Shown: positions 24,601 to 36,487, numbered from the stretch's first letter. The stretch: 64,000 bases of DNA from Leptasterias polaris (GCA_037783415.1 JAZGTN010000089.1:806001-870000); one strand, 5' to 3'. The notes: generated by a model not told the origin, from the sequence alone. A program made the numbers and translations.

Positions 24601-26867
24601 GTGGCGTTATGTAGTCTGTTGGTTTGAGGTCACATAAAACCGAAGATCAGGTATCGCTGCGACAGCGTACCAGCTATGTCATGTGGTGTCTTGTAACATT
24701 GTCTTAATTCCAATCCCCTTATCAAAGATATCTCTAACCAGCACATTACGTGATCATACTAAAACTTAAGACAAATAACCAACAATGCTATACTTTATGT
24801 TGATTCAATGAAATTAAACTAGCATCATCAGTCAGGCCAACATGACCAATGATGTACCTTCTCTTGATTCAAAGAGATCATATTTAGGTCAGTTTGGGTA
24901 AACTTGGGGTTTCCTGTAATGTTTGCATTGTTTTGTTTAGATGCATGGACAAAACACAAAAGCTTCTTATTCTAGATTGGAAATCATATTATTTTTGAAT
25001 ACGAGTTCGTTTTATGCTTGTAATGGTATTAACCCTCTGTCAAACGTGACTTTCTTCGACTTCTATTTCCCTTAAACGGCTACGTTACTGTCAGTACACG
25101 TACAGACAATTTGGCCTAGTTTACCGGTAGGTTGGTACCTATGACGTACAGTAGTTGTTCATTGCTCAGTTTGATGTATACTCTAGGTTCATGACAAAGA
25201 TGGCGTCGATCTGGCCTGCATAATCACATTTAGCTCACTTAGTGTATGGGTTTCAACCCTATTGTACGTTTGTGTACGGTCTATTTCAAACGGTTGCAGC
25301 ACAGGATGTTCGCTTATTATACATTTTTACTCAAAATCATTCATTCGTTAAATCAACCTGCTTGACTGTTCTTTTTCACACAGTCATCCTAGCACAAATC
25401 AAGAATAACAAATAAAAACCTCACCCAGCAGTCAAGGGGGTACTCAATATGAGCTCCTCACAGACCGCATAAAACGCTTGTGAAACCCTCAAACTTTGCC
25501 GAGCAACACAGTACGAAAGCCGTCACCTTTTCACGCGTCAAGTCAAGTGGTTTTGGGGGGTTATTTTACATTTAGTCGCTATTATTAAATATCAAATATA
25601 CACAGACAGTGGTGTTTACTTCATGCTCAAGAAAATAGTACAGCGTAAGTCATATACAGGCTGACTGAAGTCTCAGAATATCGCAAGGAATTTTAATACG
25701 CGAGACCTTGAAGTAGGGTCGCAATAGTTCACAATTTATTTTCTGTTTCTAAAAACTATGCCCATTAATTTATCCAGAACTCGGATTTTAGAGTTATCTG
25801 AAAGAAAATGTTTATAATCTTCGAAACACATGCAGAAATGAAACTCTTTGAAGGAATGACACCTTTTGTGTTGGTTGTTGGAGCCGTTTCTTTGGTAAAT
25901 TTACAATCGACTGTAAATGTATTACAGTCGTTTTTGTGGCTTTCACAATTGACCTGCTGTTGATAAATTTAATGAAAACAATAATTTAAAACCTCATTAT
26001 ATTTATTTATATATTTTAGAAACCATAGCTGTCCAGTGTATCATAGAATAACAACGAAGGACCAAAGCTTGGTCAAAGATGCATGGCCTTTTTGTATGAA
26101 GTCAGAGTAATAACGTGTACCATTGCTACACACAACCCAAGTTATCCAGCCTACACAATTACTTGACCGAGATGACGATTTTTTCCACAACTGTTACCAA
26201 GCTCATTCTTCCCAAACAATGATGTCATCTCGACTCCCATGCTCTCTACTTTTGTGTTCAGAAATGCGCTCGATAACTAATCAATAATCAATCGATAACC
26301 ACCACCATTGCAGAAACACTATGTGTTTATTCGGCCGTCTATATTTTCTGTTGCGTTTTTTGCATACTCTCCGGAAATGACTGGAGATTAAATTAATTTT
26401 TAGTGGGAGGCAAATATTTGGGTTTATGTTATGATGATGATTTAATGAGGCCGGATTTGACTGACAGTGAAGAAAAGCTTAGAATGTCATTGGGTTTACA
26501 TCTTGACGGTTACATCACTAGATTTTGGAGAAACTTTATGGTCTGAAGTTTCTACTTGATGAAAATTGTTTACGATCATTCTACTTTTATTCCTTGATGT
26601 GACCAAAGCTGTCTTAACATTGGTTAAAAATACATTTATTGCCTGCCTTTCTCATTTTAGGACATCACTTTTAGTTAGAGATGATTTAAACCAATTAAGA
26701 GATGAATGGGCTCATTAAAACTAACTATATAAATTAAAATTCAACATCAATGGAGGTAATGGGTCATTTGTTAAATATTTTTTATTATTATTTATTTTTT
26801 ATTTTTGTAATGTGGTTGCAAGCGGGCAAAGACATAATGGGGGTGGGAACTAGGGGAAAGACATTAT
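21697..26867. other. Intergenic or intronic sequence, no supported gene
   Basis: AT-rich unique sequence. A CRE palindrome TGACGTCA is at 24069-24076. A minus-strand open frame at 23134-23382 reads Ser-rich and somewhat protein-like, but has no recognisable domain. Confidence 0.45.
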
Positions 26868-27087
26868 TAAATGGGTACCTGTGAGGGCAGAGATGGTTCT
26901 TGTGATTGATTTAGCCTAGTAGCGCATATATTGCAGCACAGGCTGTATACTCCCCAGGGAGCTGAGAAAGATTTAAAAAAAGGAATGTTATTGGCCCAAT
27001 GACCAGGGCACTAATGTAAAGCGCATTGAGACGTTATTGTGAAATGCGCTATATAAGAACTGGTTATTATTATTATTATTATTATTG
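26868..27087 (+). mobile_element. 5'-truncated SINE with (ATT)n tail
   Basis: Starts abruptly at AAATGGGTACCTGTGAGG. It is nearly identical for about 90 bp to the full SINE at 50850-51212 (TAGCGCATATATTGCAGCAC, then CTCCCCAGGGAGCTGAG). It ends in the tail GCGCATTGAG, GCGCTATATAAGAAC and (ATT)n at 27064-27086. The tRNA-derived head is missing, as expected from incomplete reverse transcription. Confidence 0.85.
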
Positions 27088-27143
27088 GAGAGGGGGCATT
27101 TAAACCGTCGAACCACTCATGTGTGAATTGTTCCCGTCGCAAT

Positions 27144-27157
27144 CCCCCCCCCCCCCC
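27144..27157. repeat. Poly-C run (14 bp)
   Basis: A homopolymer of C next to the truncated SINE. Its length is likely to vary between individuals or assemblies. Confidence 0.9.
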
Positions 27158-28045
27158 GTTACACCACTGAACATCATTGTATTGAAGGTTTAGAAGCTTT
27201 GTAGTTACAAAACCATTATATTATTTAAACTCAGTGACAGGTGCGAGTGTCATCCATGTAACCAGCGCCCTCATTGTTCACAGTCAATTAGGCAGGTTCT
27301 ATCTCCAATGTCCAATCACAGTTGTACGTGCACTCCGTATCCGTCTAAACATCTAACTAAGAAAACAAAGACAAGCATTGAAACTAAAACTTTGTTAACA
27401 TTCTTTGCACAAAGATATTCAGATTAAGAGAGTCTCAAGAATTGAATTTCGTATATGTTGAATTGGAATCAAATGATACAAATTTCACATTTTTCTTAAT
27501 TTAATTAAATCTTAAGAGCAATGTATGTACAATTCACGCAGTCATATTCTGGTATTTTCTGAGAAAATATTTAAAAACAGAGAAATAAACAATTCATTAT
27601 GAATTCGTGTGCTATAATGATTGCACTGCCTGGTATTCCTTGATTGCACGTGACTCCGCCATATGGCGTTCTGTTTATGTAGTCATACAGTGTGAATTAT
27701 TCCCACCATAACATGAAAACAAAGTGTCATTATTTATACATGATGCTAGCAAATGTTAAAACATCACGCCATGTAGAGACATATTCATCCAATCAGCTGG
27801 TACTGTTTCTCATCGAGTGAGTAGAAGCCACACTTGTAAAGTGTATTGACCCAAAGAGAAAATCCTTATAGGCCTACATGTAATTAGAATAAAACGGTTT
27901 CCAAATCGCTCTCATTTCTTTTACACCACAAAGCCTACACTCTAGAGCTAAGTGTATTGACCTAACCCATCCCTGTATTTGATCTTCCTTTAAGTCATAG
28001 GGTAACATCTTAAGAGGAAGCCTATATAAGGAAGACAAACATACT

Positions 28046-28397
28046 TTAAAGGCCCTGTACTTTATTGGTAAGATCGAAAAACACAAATGTTCACAGATTC
28101 ACACATAACTTACATAATTTAAAGTAAGTAATGGTAGACAGGGTTCCTTAAAATATTTCTGTCTAAAATGCTATCGTTTCTGAGAAATGAGTAAAACAAT
28201 AGTTTTTATCACGCGTGATAATAAACTCGATGTTTGAAAAACAGAAAACACATAAGGTCTCTTTTCACTATTTTCTCGTGACCTCGATGACCAATTGAGC
28301 TCAAACTTTCACAGGTTTGTTCGTTCATGCATATGTTGAATCACACAAATGTGGACACTGATTTTGAGCTGTTACCAAAAGTATACAATGCCTTTAA
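28046..28397. mobile_element. TTAA-flanked MITE, family A, inverted orientation, about 352 bp
   Basis: Ends TTAAAGGCCCTGTACTTTAT and ACCAAAAGTATACAATGCCTTTAA. Interior ATAAATGTTCACAGATTCAC-type sequence and GAGAAATGAGTAAAACAA are shared with the copy at 37405. The right half matches the left half of 53950 when reversed. Confidence 0.85.
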
Positions 28398-31300
28398 GAG
28401 AACCCTTAATTTAGTTTCTCTATACATTTGCTAAAAAAACTCTTCGGGAGATATTTTGATCTGGCCTTGTTGACAAAAGAAAAATGATTACCATCTAGGG
28501 TATAGCCAGGGAACCTCTCCACGGGTCGTATTAAAGTATTACTTAGTTAAACCAGCGTTTTTAGTTTACTTTTGAGAAAAATCGGTTTAAAATATTGGTT
28601 GCAATCGCAACTGTCGTGAAATTTTATTATAGGATTTTATATTTACCTGTGCCATTGATTGTAAATATTAGACAGTGTTATCTACCGTAGAAATAAACAA
28701 ATAAGGTAAAAATATTTAGATTTAAAATATTTACAGATGTTTTAGTGTTTTTTGATACACCTCCATTCATTAAAACAATTAATTGGAAACACATTAAAGG
28801 GAAAATCTTTATTAATGATGCAAAATACAGGTTCTTATAGATATTAAAGAGACATTCATCTAAGATTGAATTTCACAAGAATTTGATAATTTTCACGAAC
28901 CATTTCTCTTGCCATCCTTTATTTCTTAATGTTTGCAATTATTGACATTTTGATAAAGTGGTGTTAATGTTATGGTCTTTATATTATTAAGAATCACAAC
29001 ACTACCTCTGCTAGTTTTGGTCACAGTGATTACCCATCCATTTAATATTGACCCACTTCCATGTCTTAAGTCCGTAAATCTAAATCCATGTCAACCACCC
29101 CAAACGTCTTTAAAGATAAGTAGGTTAATTTGGGGGTTAATTTGATGTTGCGTTATTTATGCACTCTCTATTGAGATAAGGTACGGTAAATAATGTCTGC
29201 GTACCTGCTCTACAGAAACAAAAGTACTTATGCAAACAAAGTCAAAACTGGGTTCTTAAGAAACAATTCAAATAACTCTCGAATAATGGACATTCGTCAC
29301 TAAGTCTCAACAAAAATGGCGGCTTCTCAAACATTCTCTACAGTGGGTGGAAAATGTCAAACAGCTACAAATAGTGACAATAAAATGTCACGAGGCAAAT
29401 TTTATTACTCAATTTGCACCATATTGGCGTAAACATTTAGTAAGAATATTACGTTTGGTGCACCTAGGGGTACCGATGTAGCTTCGTAAATGAGCTTGAC
29501 CTGTTTTTTACATCAAGTAGCAACTCTTTGTTCCTGAATGTATGGATGAGAATTGTGTTAGTACTTTGGTTGGTTGTTTTTATGAACAACTGGACTCTGA
29601 ATAAACGCCACTCAGTGCTTTTCCACTGGGCTGGTTGTACCGTGCTGAGTGTGTTGTTATTGTACACATAAGCAATTATGAAGATGCTGTATACCAATTC
29701 TTTTTCCAAGACAAAGTAAATTCTCAGATTTTAGTTCTTAATGATAATCGAGTAGTCCTAGACAATTATTGTCCGTGTGTTCCTCGCAAACAAGACTTAA
29801 TCACCTCAGATCCCTAAAACAAGTACTGTAATCACCAACCTCACCAAACAAGGCTTTTATGGGCAATAAATCAATTATTTGTAGCGACCGAAGTAACAAT
29901 CTTTTACTTTACCCTAGTTTTGACAATTATCGGATATTTTCATTTGAGAACAAATTGATCGTGCACTTTACAGAAACTCGTGTCGGTACTTGACCCGTGC
30001 GTACCACTGTATATACCATTAGAGTTCCCAGCTATTTAATTGTGTATCAAATAATACATTGCTATGGTTTTTAACCCAGTTTGATTTAATCTATTGGCGC
30101 CCAATTGTCTTTGTATAATAGTTGTGATTAACCGTAACCTACATTTCATTGAGGGTTGTGCGTTTGTCATCGGTTGTGAATGTGATAGAGCGCCCTCTGT
30201 CATTAAATTGCAGTAATTTTTTATTGATGATGGTGCTTATGTGTCATCCGGTTGCAATGCAAAGGGGATGGGTGGAGAATCCTACAAAAATGTTTACTGG
30301 GTGATGCACTTTGGTTGTGTTGTTTAATAGGACACTCATATTAGGTGAAGTTTATGACCGGATACATATCACTTTGAGGGAGAGGTTAGTTCCCGCATTT
30401 TAGGGAAAAATGGCTGGGATTCTAGCTAGTTCCTGTAAAAATACGATTTGTTTTTCCAGACACTTTACAGCAATCCCCTTTTCCTCTTCTCTCTATTCCT
30501 TTTCTTTTTTGAGGTTGGGGGGGGGCAAAATGTTGCTGTTATTTGACCCTTATTGTGTTGGATTTTGTTTCACAATTCAAATCATCCAGGAATATAACGG
30601 CTTTATTTTTTGGCATGTCTCATGAAAACCAAGCCTTCTATAGCACCGTGTCCTTTCCAATGCGAATGTTTCCTTTGCTGCCCTCTGTCGCTGAAGGTGT
30701 GTTCGAATTATTCACTGCTTACCGAAGAGGGCGACATTCCACTTACCGGTTAACTATAACAGCGGGCGTGTAGTGCTAGTGGAGACGAATATACTAATAT
30801 TATTATAGACGAACAAAGTGTCAGCGAAAAGTGTCTTAGAAATTGGAATATGTAAAGATATTTTAAATTGATAATGTGGTTGTTTTCTGCCCCAAACGTC
30901 AGAAGAGTTAAGGACAGTTGGCATTTCATTCTTGAGTTGATTGAATACTATAGCTATTATCGAATATTATTTCAATTTAATTCAATTCAATATTTTACTT
31001 TCATTCAATCAACAATACAGGGATAATACAGAATAGTGGGTGATGAAGTGGTGGGGGTCTCAAAGCGGGGCTCGTCGAGTAGAGACCCCCTTGACGTGTG
31101 TAGCTTCAAGGTATCGATTGTAATATCAGCTATCGAAAGGGTTAATAACCCAAGTTTATATTTCAATTGTCTTAGTATATAACAATATTATTAAGTAAAT
31201 TTATAAGCACGAGAGAATCTTCCAAATCATGGTTACTTGTGTTTTGGGAGATTCATCCTCATTCGTGCTGTTTTCATTCCATCCAACATGTGCATAATTA

Positions 31301-31757
31301 TTCTTGTCCGCCATTGCACATATAATCCTCACACTCACTGATTATGCCTTGTATCTATAGCGCATAAAACACCAAAGCGTATATGAAGCTAAGAAAAGAC
31401 ATACCATAATCAAGGGGAAGATGTCACCTGAAGATACCCTGAGGGGATTGCAACAACACGCAACCATCGTCTTCAAGACACTAGATCTATCCCTCTTCTT
31501 AAAACACATGAAAATCATATCGCTTTACCTCACCGTGCAACGCGACCACTTTAATTACAGTCCTTATCGCTTCGTTGATTCCTAACTAATTAAGGGGAAG
31601 TATAGCATGAGCGGGCCCCGAAAATGGCGCGCTCCTTTTACTGTCTAAATAAATGGTGCTTAATAAAAATGACATCAGGTTGTTCTACTCTCTCGCTGTT
31701 TCAGAATGCGACCTTGAGTGGAACATTAAGTGCGGGCAAGAAATGAAACGGAAATGA
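28398..31757. other. Intergenic or intronic sequence, no gene seen
   Basis: AT-rich. It contains AAAATGGCGGC at 29313 (YY1-like) and a CTCF-core-like AGAGGGCGCTCT reverse match at 30184-30195. A perfect 9-bp hairpin GGGGGTCTC/GAGACCCCC lies at 31053-31090, next to an ATTCAATTCAAT-rich stretch that looks like part of an old repeat. Confidence 0.45.
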
Positions 31758-32077
31758 CAATAATAATAATAATAATAATATTTAAAATTTATATTGCGCC
31801 CCTTACATACAAAATGATCAAAGGCGCAGAACACATGTTAAAAAGCACATAATGGAAGAAAAGGACAAAGAAAAAAGACTGGTCACCAGGCCAGCGCCCA
31901 AACAAAAGTATGGGGATACGTCTGTCCCGCCAACAGAGAACTAATAGTACTTATTACATAGGCCTATCCCTGCTGGCATCGGTAATGTTTTGACCTTTTC
32001 AGGAGACAGACGCCTTTAACCCTATTTATGCTAAAAATCTAAACTAACTGACAAGGTGACCATAGAAGAAAGACACA

Positions 32078-35000
32078 CTAAAAAGCGGCTTTAAAAAGAT
32101 AGGTTTTTATATTACATTTAAAAGAGGTAAGTTTCTGTTCGCTACGTATATGAAACGGTAGCGCATTCCAAAGCTTAGGGGCTGCCACAGAAAAAGCCCT
32201 ATCACCAAATGTAGTCAACATTTTACCAGAAGGATAATCCAAGAAAATACCATTATTCCCTGACCTAAGTTGATATGAAGATACCTTCCGGATGGAAACA
32301 AGATCCTGTAAATACTTTGGAGAAAGACCATGAAGAGCTTTAAAGGTCAACAAAAGGATTTTAAAATTAATCCTGTACGAAACAGGCAACCAATGTAATT
32401 GACGAATTATAGGTGTAATGTGTTCAAACCGGTGTGTGTTAGTAACAATTCTGGCTGCAGCGTTTTGAACCCTTTGTAGTTTAGCTATCTGTGACTTTGG
32501 CAGACCATACAAAAGGCCATTACAATAATCAAGACGACTAGTCACAAATGCATGAATTAGTTTTAAAAGAGAGTCTTGTGTTAGGAATTGACTAATGCGT
32601 TTGATGTTGTGAAGATGAAAAAAAGCTGCAGAGCAAGCTTTATTGATGTGGGTGTTCATTGTAAGTTCAGAATCAAACCATGACCCTAAATTACGAACAC
32701 ATGTTGTAGGAAAAACTTTAGCATCACCTATCATGATATTGGAAATATTAATTTTCTGCAACTGCTGCTTTGATCCGATGATCAAAAATTCACTCTTAGC
32801 ATCATTAATTAGAAGCCGGTCATGCAACATCCATTGCCTGATGTCCCCAATGCAGTCTTCCATTATAGTTACAGCAGCTTGACAAAATTTATCGTCCGGT
32901 CTAAAAGATAAATACAGCTGAGTGTCATCCGCATAACAATGAACATCAGGCAGATGACGCTCAACGATGTCAAACAATTTAGAGGCATAGACAAGGAATA
33001 AAAATGGTCCTAAGCAGGATCCCTGAGGCACACCACAGTTGATGTTAAACTTTTCTGATAAGGTACCCTGAATAGAAACACGTTGACTTCTATCCAACAA
33101 ATAAGATGAAAACCAATCAAGGGCCTTGCCAGTGACTCCAAATTTAGACTGCAGACGTTTCAATAAAATGGCGTGATCAACAGTATCGAACGCTGCACTC
33201 AGGTCTAAAAGGATAAGCAGAATAACATGTTGGGAATTCATCCTCATCAATAAATCATTTTTAACCTTTATAAGAGCCGTCTCTGTACTGTGATGCTTCC
33301 GATAAGATGATTGGAAAACCGGAAACATAGAATGTTTTGACATGTGACAATAAAGTTGGTCACAAACGGCCCTCTCAGTTAATTTAGAAATAAATTGTAA
33401 GTTACTGATTGGTCGGTAGTTTTCTAATTTCATATCGAGATTGGGTTTTTTAAGTAAAGGGCATATTAAAGCTTCTTTCCAGTCAGTAGGAAATGTACCA
33501 GATACTAATGATGAATTTATAATGTTGGTAAGTACTGGAAGCAAAACATCCAGGCACTCACCCACAAGGTTAGTAGGCATGGGATCCAGAGCGCATGATC
33601 CCTTAGAAGAATTGACAACAAGCTGTTTTACCTGTGACTCGGTTAATGGTATAAAACTATCAAACAGGATTTTACTGGACATTGTTTCAGATGTAAAAGA
33701 TAACGTTCTGTCAACAGAGGTTGAAACTTCCAAGTCATCAAGTTTAGCATGAATATTAGATATTTTCTGTACAAAAAAGCTACCCATATCATTAGCAAGA
33801 GTCATTTTATCTTTAAAAGGTGGATATAGGACGTCATCACTATGCCCAAGCAGCTTTTTAGATGCTCTAAATAATTTCCTCTGGTCGGAACTATTACTTT
33901 CGATAAAGTCTTTGTAGAAATTGCAACGAGCTTTATTAAGAAGAAAGGTTACCTTATTTCTTATAAGCTTATATGCTGAAAGATCAGAGGCCATGCTTGT
34001 TCGTCGCCACTTCTTTTCAGCACGTCTCCTCATCCTCAAGGCAGAGTTGATTTCTTGATTAAACCAAGGTAGACGGGGCCTAGCAGTGACCATCTTGGAC
34101 TTTAATGGGGCATGTGTGTTAAAGGTACCAGCTAGTGTAGTATTATAGCATTTCGTAAGCTCCTCAAGACCTTGAGGAGTGTCACTGCACAGCCTAGAAG
34201 AGACTAAGTCACTTTTCAAGCAATTAATATCAATGGATTTAATATCCCTATAAACAATCTGTTTAGCAGGAAAAGAAGACTTGCTTTGTTGCAAATTGCA
34301 AATAACAGAAAAATGATCAGAAAAAAGGTGGTGAGGTGTTGGGAGGCCGTTAAGAACCATGTCCGATTTCCGGGTAATAACAAGATCTAGTGTGTGACCC
34401 ATCTCATGCGTAGGTTTGTTAACATGTTGCTGGAGACCCATGGATTCAAGAAGTGTTAAAAAACGTAAAGTGTTTGGATCGTCAGAAATGTCAACATGGA
34501 TATTAAAATCTCCAGTTATTAAAACTGGTTCAGAAGATAAAATAATGGATTCTAAATAATCGGCAAAATCAGTGATAAACCGATTAACTGTATAAGGATG
34601 GCTAACTGAGTAAGGTGGCCTGTAAATGATTACAAGTCGTAATTTAAACGAATTAATCCCCACAGACCATTCTGAAAACTCAAATGAATCTAATTCATCT
34701 CCAGCAATTTTCTTGACATTCAAATGATCACGAAACAACAAAGCAGTGCCTCCCCCCACACGGTTTTTCCGGGGATGATCTAGCAATCTAAAACCAGGTG
34801 GAGTTGCTTCAACCTTATGGGCAACATCATTATCTGTAAACCAAGTTTCTGTAAGGGCAAACAAATCAGCCTTACTATTAATGGCATAAGAAACAAAATC
34901 AGCTGATTTATTTTTAAGAGATCTAGTATTCAAGCAACAAAGTTTCAATAGATCATCAGAGGAATCGGCAGGATTTACAACAATGTGTTTAAGGACAGGA

Positions 35001-35635
35001 GTACGGTTTTCCAAAGCTAACCTATTATGAACATAATCAAGCCGGTGACCAATGTGAACAGGAATTTTACATTTATAGTTACAATGACCCGCTCTATTAC
35101 CCCTGAACCGAAAAATTCCATTCGCTTTCAGAATCGAAAACAATTCAGGCTGAATGGAGTGATAAAAAGTCTTACGGATGTTAAAAAGCTGACTACGGGA
35201 ATACATTATAGTTGTTGTTTTACAACAAGACATGTTAGAATGCGAATTTTCTGTATGCATAAAATGCAACTCGTCCTTGCTAGTGCATCCAATACGAGGG
35301 CCTGGGTTAACAGAAATATCCATAAATATTGTTATATCATGTGGAGGGTCATGACCAGGAATAACTAGAGTAGTTTGGCCATGTTTGGACCATTTGACTA
35401 ATGGAACTTTTGAGAAATTAAATCCAGTACGGCACAGCTGTAATGTTACCCCATGACAGGGTGTGATTGGCACAACAAAATTAGTCAGACACATGTACTG
35501 ATCTGCAGACGCAAAATACTCATTTCTGACAGTCTCAGCATCAGCAAAGATTTGAACCCGTTGTGACTTATGTATGATAAAAAGCAGATGTAAAAACACC
35601 AACAGACGAGCACGGGCACTAATGGCAACAGCCAT
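32078..35635 (-). CDS. LINE ORF2-type polyprotein: AP-like endonuclease and reverse transcriptase (1185 aa)
   Basis: The first ATG is at 35635 (the frame runs three codons further up to a GTG). Residues 1-25 are an arginine-containing, then strongly hydrophobic leader (LLVFLHLLFII), signal-peptide-like. A 2A-like motif DISVNPGP is at residues 106-113. Residues about 232-450 are an apurinic/apyrimidinic-type endonuclease: CCLNTRSLKNK, LTETW, YRPP, LITGDFNIH, SDHFSV. Residues about 690-1000 are the reverse transcriptase: NYRPISNL, motif A LDLSAAFDTVDH, motif B GVPQGSCLGP, motif C YADD. The C-terminal part has LDYCNGLLYGLP, RVQNAAARIV and LHWLPVSYRI, typical of CR1/L2 elements, and ends with a FKxxIKTYLF-type tail. 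All key residues are present and there is no stop or frameshift. The protein nicks target DNA and reverse transcribes the element's RNA at the nick. Confidence 0.95.
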   Translation of the reverse strand: MAVAISARARLLVFLHLLFIIHKSQRVQIFADAETVRNEYFASADQYMCLTNFVVPITPCHGVTLQLCRTGFNFSKVPLVKWSKHGQTTLVIPGHDPPHDITIFMDISVNPGPRIGCTSKDELHFMHTENSHSNMSCCKTTTIMYSRSQLFNIRKTFYHSIQPELFSILKANGIFRFRGNRAGHCNYKCKIPVHIGHRLDYVHNRLALENRTPVLKHIVVNPADSSDDLLKLCCLNTRSLKNKSADFVSYAINSKADLFALTETWFTDNDVAHKVEATPPGFRLLDHPRKNRVGGGTALLFRDHLNVKKIAGDELDSFEFSEWSVGINSFKLRLVIIYRPPYSVSHPYTVNRFITDFADYLESIILSSEPVLITGDFNIHVDISDDPNTLRFLTLLESMGLQQHVNKPTHEMGHTLDLVITRKSDMVLNGLPTPHHLFSDHFSVICNLQQSKSSFPAKQIVYRDIKSIDINCLKSDLVSSRLCSDTPQGLEELTKCYNTTLAGTFNTHAPLKSKMVTARPRLPWFNQEINSALRMRRRAEKKWRRTSMASDLSAYKLIRNKVTFLLNKARCNFYKDFIESNSSDQRKLFRASKKLLGHSDDVLYPPFKDKMTLANDMGSFFVQKISNIHAKLDDLEVSTSVDRTLSFTSETMSSKILFDSFIPLTESQVKQLVVNSSKGSCALDPMPTNLVGECLDVLLPVLTNIINSSLVSGTFPTDWKEALICPLLKKPNLDMKLENYRPISNLQFISKLTERAVCDQLYCHMSKHSMFPVFQSSYRKHHSTETALIKVKNDLLMRMNSQHVILLILLDLSAAFDTVDHAILLKRLQSKFGVTGKALDWFSSYLLDRSQRVSIQGTLSEKFNINCGVPQGSCLGPFLFLVYASKLFDIVERHLPDVHCYADDTQLYLSFRPDDKFCQAAVTIMEDCIGDIRQWMLHDRLLINDAKSEFLIIGSKQQLQKINISNIMIGDAKVFPTTCVRNLGSWFDSELTMNTHINKACSAAFFHLHNIKRISQFLTQDSLLKLIHAFVTSRLDYCNGLLYGLPKSQIAKLQRVQNAAARIVTNTHRFEHITPIIRQLHWLPVSYRINFKILLLTFKALHGLSPKYLQDLVSIRKVSSYQLRSGNNGIFLDYPSGKMLTTFGDRAFSVAAPKLWNALPFHIRSEQKLTSFKCNIKTYLFKAAF
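35297..35320 (-). other. 2A-like translational recoding motif (DISVNPGP) in the LINE frame
   Basis: Reads GAT ATT TCT GTT AAC CCA GGC CCT on the minus strand. Functional 2A peptides have D-(V/I)-E-x-N-P-G-P, and the ribosome skips the last Gly-Pro bond. Here the glutamate is serine, while D, I and NPGP are kept. The motif lies between the hydrophobic leader and the endonuclease, where 2A-like sequences are known in sea urchin CR1-like elements. Activity with Ser in that position is uncertain. Confidence 0.6.
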
Positions 35636-36124
35636 GGTGAACACACGTTATTACAAAATGTGAACTCGACCAGAGATAAAAAACACATCAAAAAACATCA
35701 AAATAACAAGCAATACTTATCGGATAAAGCACCAAAATATATCACAAATAAGCACAGAAAGCTTACCAAACACGTCAACAATAAATAAAAAGACGATGCC
35801 AAAAACTCAGCAAGGATAAAACGGATAAAAATAAGCAAGCACTGGCAGAGAAAATAGAAGTGGCAGCTACAGAACAGCGCCCTCAGAGGTGGCGCTGGAT
35901 TTCTGTTTGTTTTATATCAAAGTGGTGACATTTTAATGAACGTCAAAAAGTTATCTCGATTAATAAGAGCTCTAGTTGACGTATACTTGATGTACAGGAA
36001 TGTGTTCCGTGTATATATTGCGATGCGCGTGCATACACCATCATCAAAGCCTTTATCTACGGTTAAAGGTAAATTATGCAATACATTTTAAAAAGGCAAT
36101 AAAGTGCAGTCTCGTTAAATATGT

Positions 36125-36385
36125 ATGCAGCCCATCTCCTCATTTGCAGAATGTAATGCGGTTGATATTTACATAAGTGTACTTGCCGAGTAGTCATGTT
36201 GCCACACCCTCAGCCCATATTCTCTGAAGAAAGTAATGCTATAGATGCTTACGTATTATGTGAATTACCAAGCAACCATGTTACCACACCCTTTAGTAAA
36301 GATAATTCAATATTATGTTTAGCTAATGCTGTAGATGTTTTAAAAGAAAGTGAAGCAGCCATGTTGCCACACCCAAGATACATAC
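36125..36385. repeat. Degenerate tandem repeat, period 82-83 bp, about three copies
   Basis: CATGTTGCCACACCC recurs at 36195, 36277 (one change) and 36360, that is, at intervals of 82 and 83 bp. Between them AGTAATGCTATAGATGCTT aligns with AGCTAATGCTGTAGATGTTT. A further diverged unit precedes (AATGTAATGCGGTTGATATT). Copies are old and interrupted by small indels. Confidence 0.6.
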
Positions 36386-36473
36386 AAATATGCATATGAA
36401 TGCACATACTAATTGAACTGACCATTGGAATGTGTATTATTTTTAAGAGTGGGAACATGGCAAATCAATCAGA

Positions 36474-36487
36474 GCGCCCTCTAGTGA
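36474..36487 (-). promoter_or_regulatory. CTCF-like core motif
   Basis: The minus strand reads TCACTAGAGGGCGC, one base from the CTCF core consensus CCASYAGRKGGCGC. CTCF is conserved in bilaterians and recognises this core. A single motif match in 64 kb is suggestive only. Confidence 0.35.

Larger units (their letters stand above)
31758..35905 (-). mobile_element. CR1/L2-like non-LTR retrotransposon (LINE), nearly full length
   Basis: On the minus strand, from about 35.9 kb down: a short 5' leader, one intact open frame (35635-32078), a 3' UTR of about 300 bp, and a 3' terminus GGGGCGCAATATAAATTT followed by (ATT)n (plus-strand TAA repeats at 31758-31780). The terminal microsatellite and the GCGC stem are typical of the CR1/L2 group. 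The 5' border is uncertain. An inverted motif GCGCC-GGCGC near 35877-35896 may mark it. I could not identify a target duplication. The intact frame points to recent insertion. Confidence 0.9.

Noticed and set aside
33441..33752. Plus-strand open frames within the LINE (also 32643, 35027)
   Set aside because: They lie antisense to the intact endonuclease/RT frame and are shadows of it.
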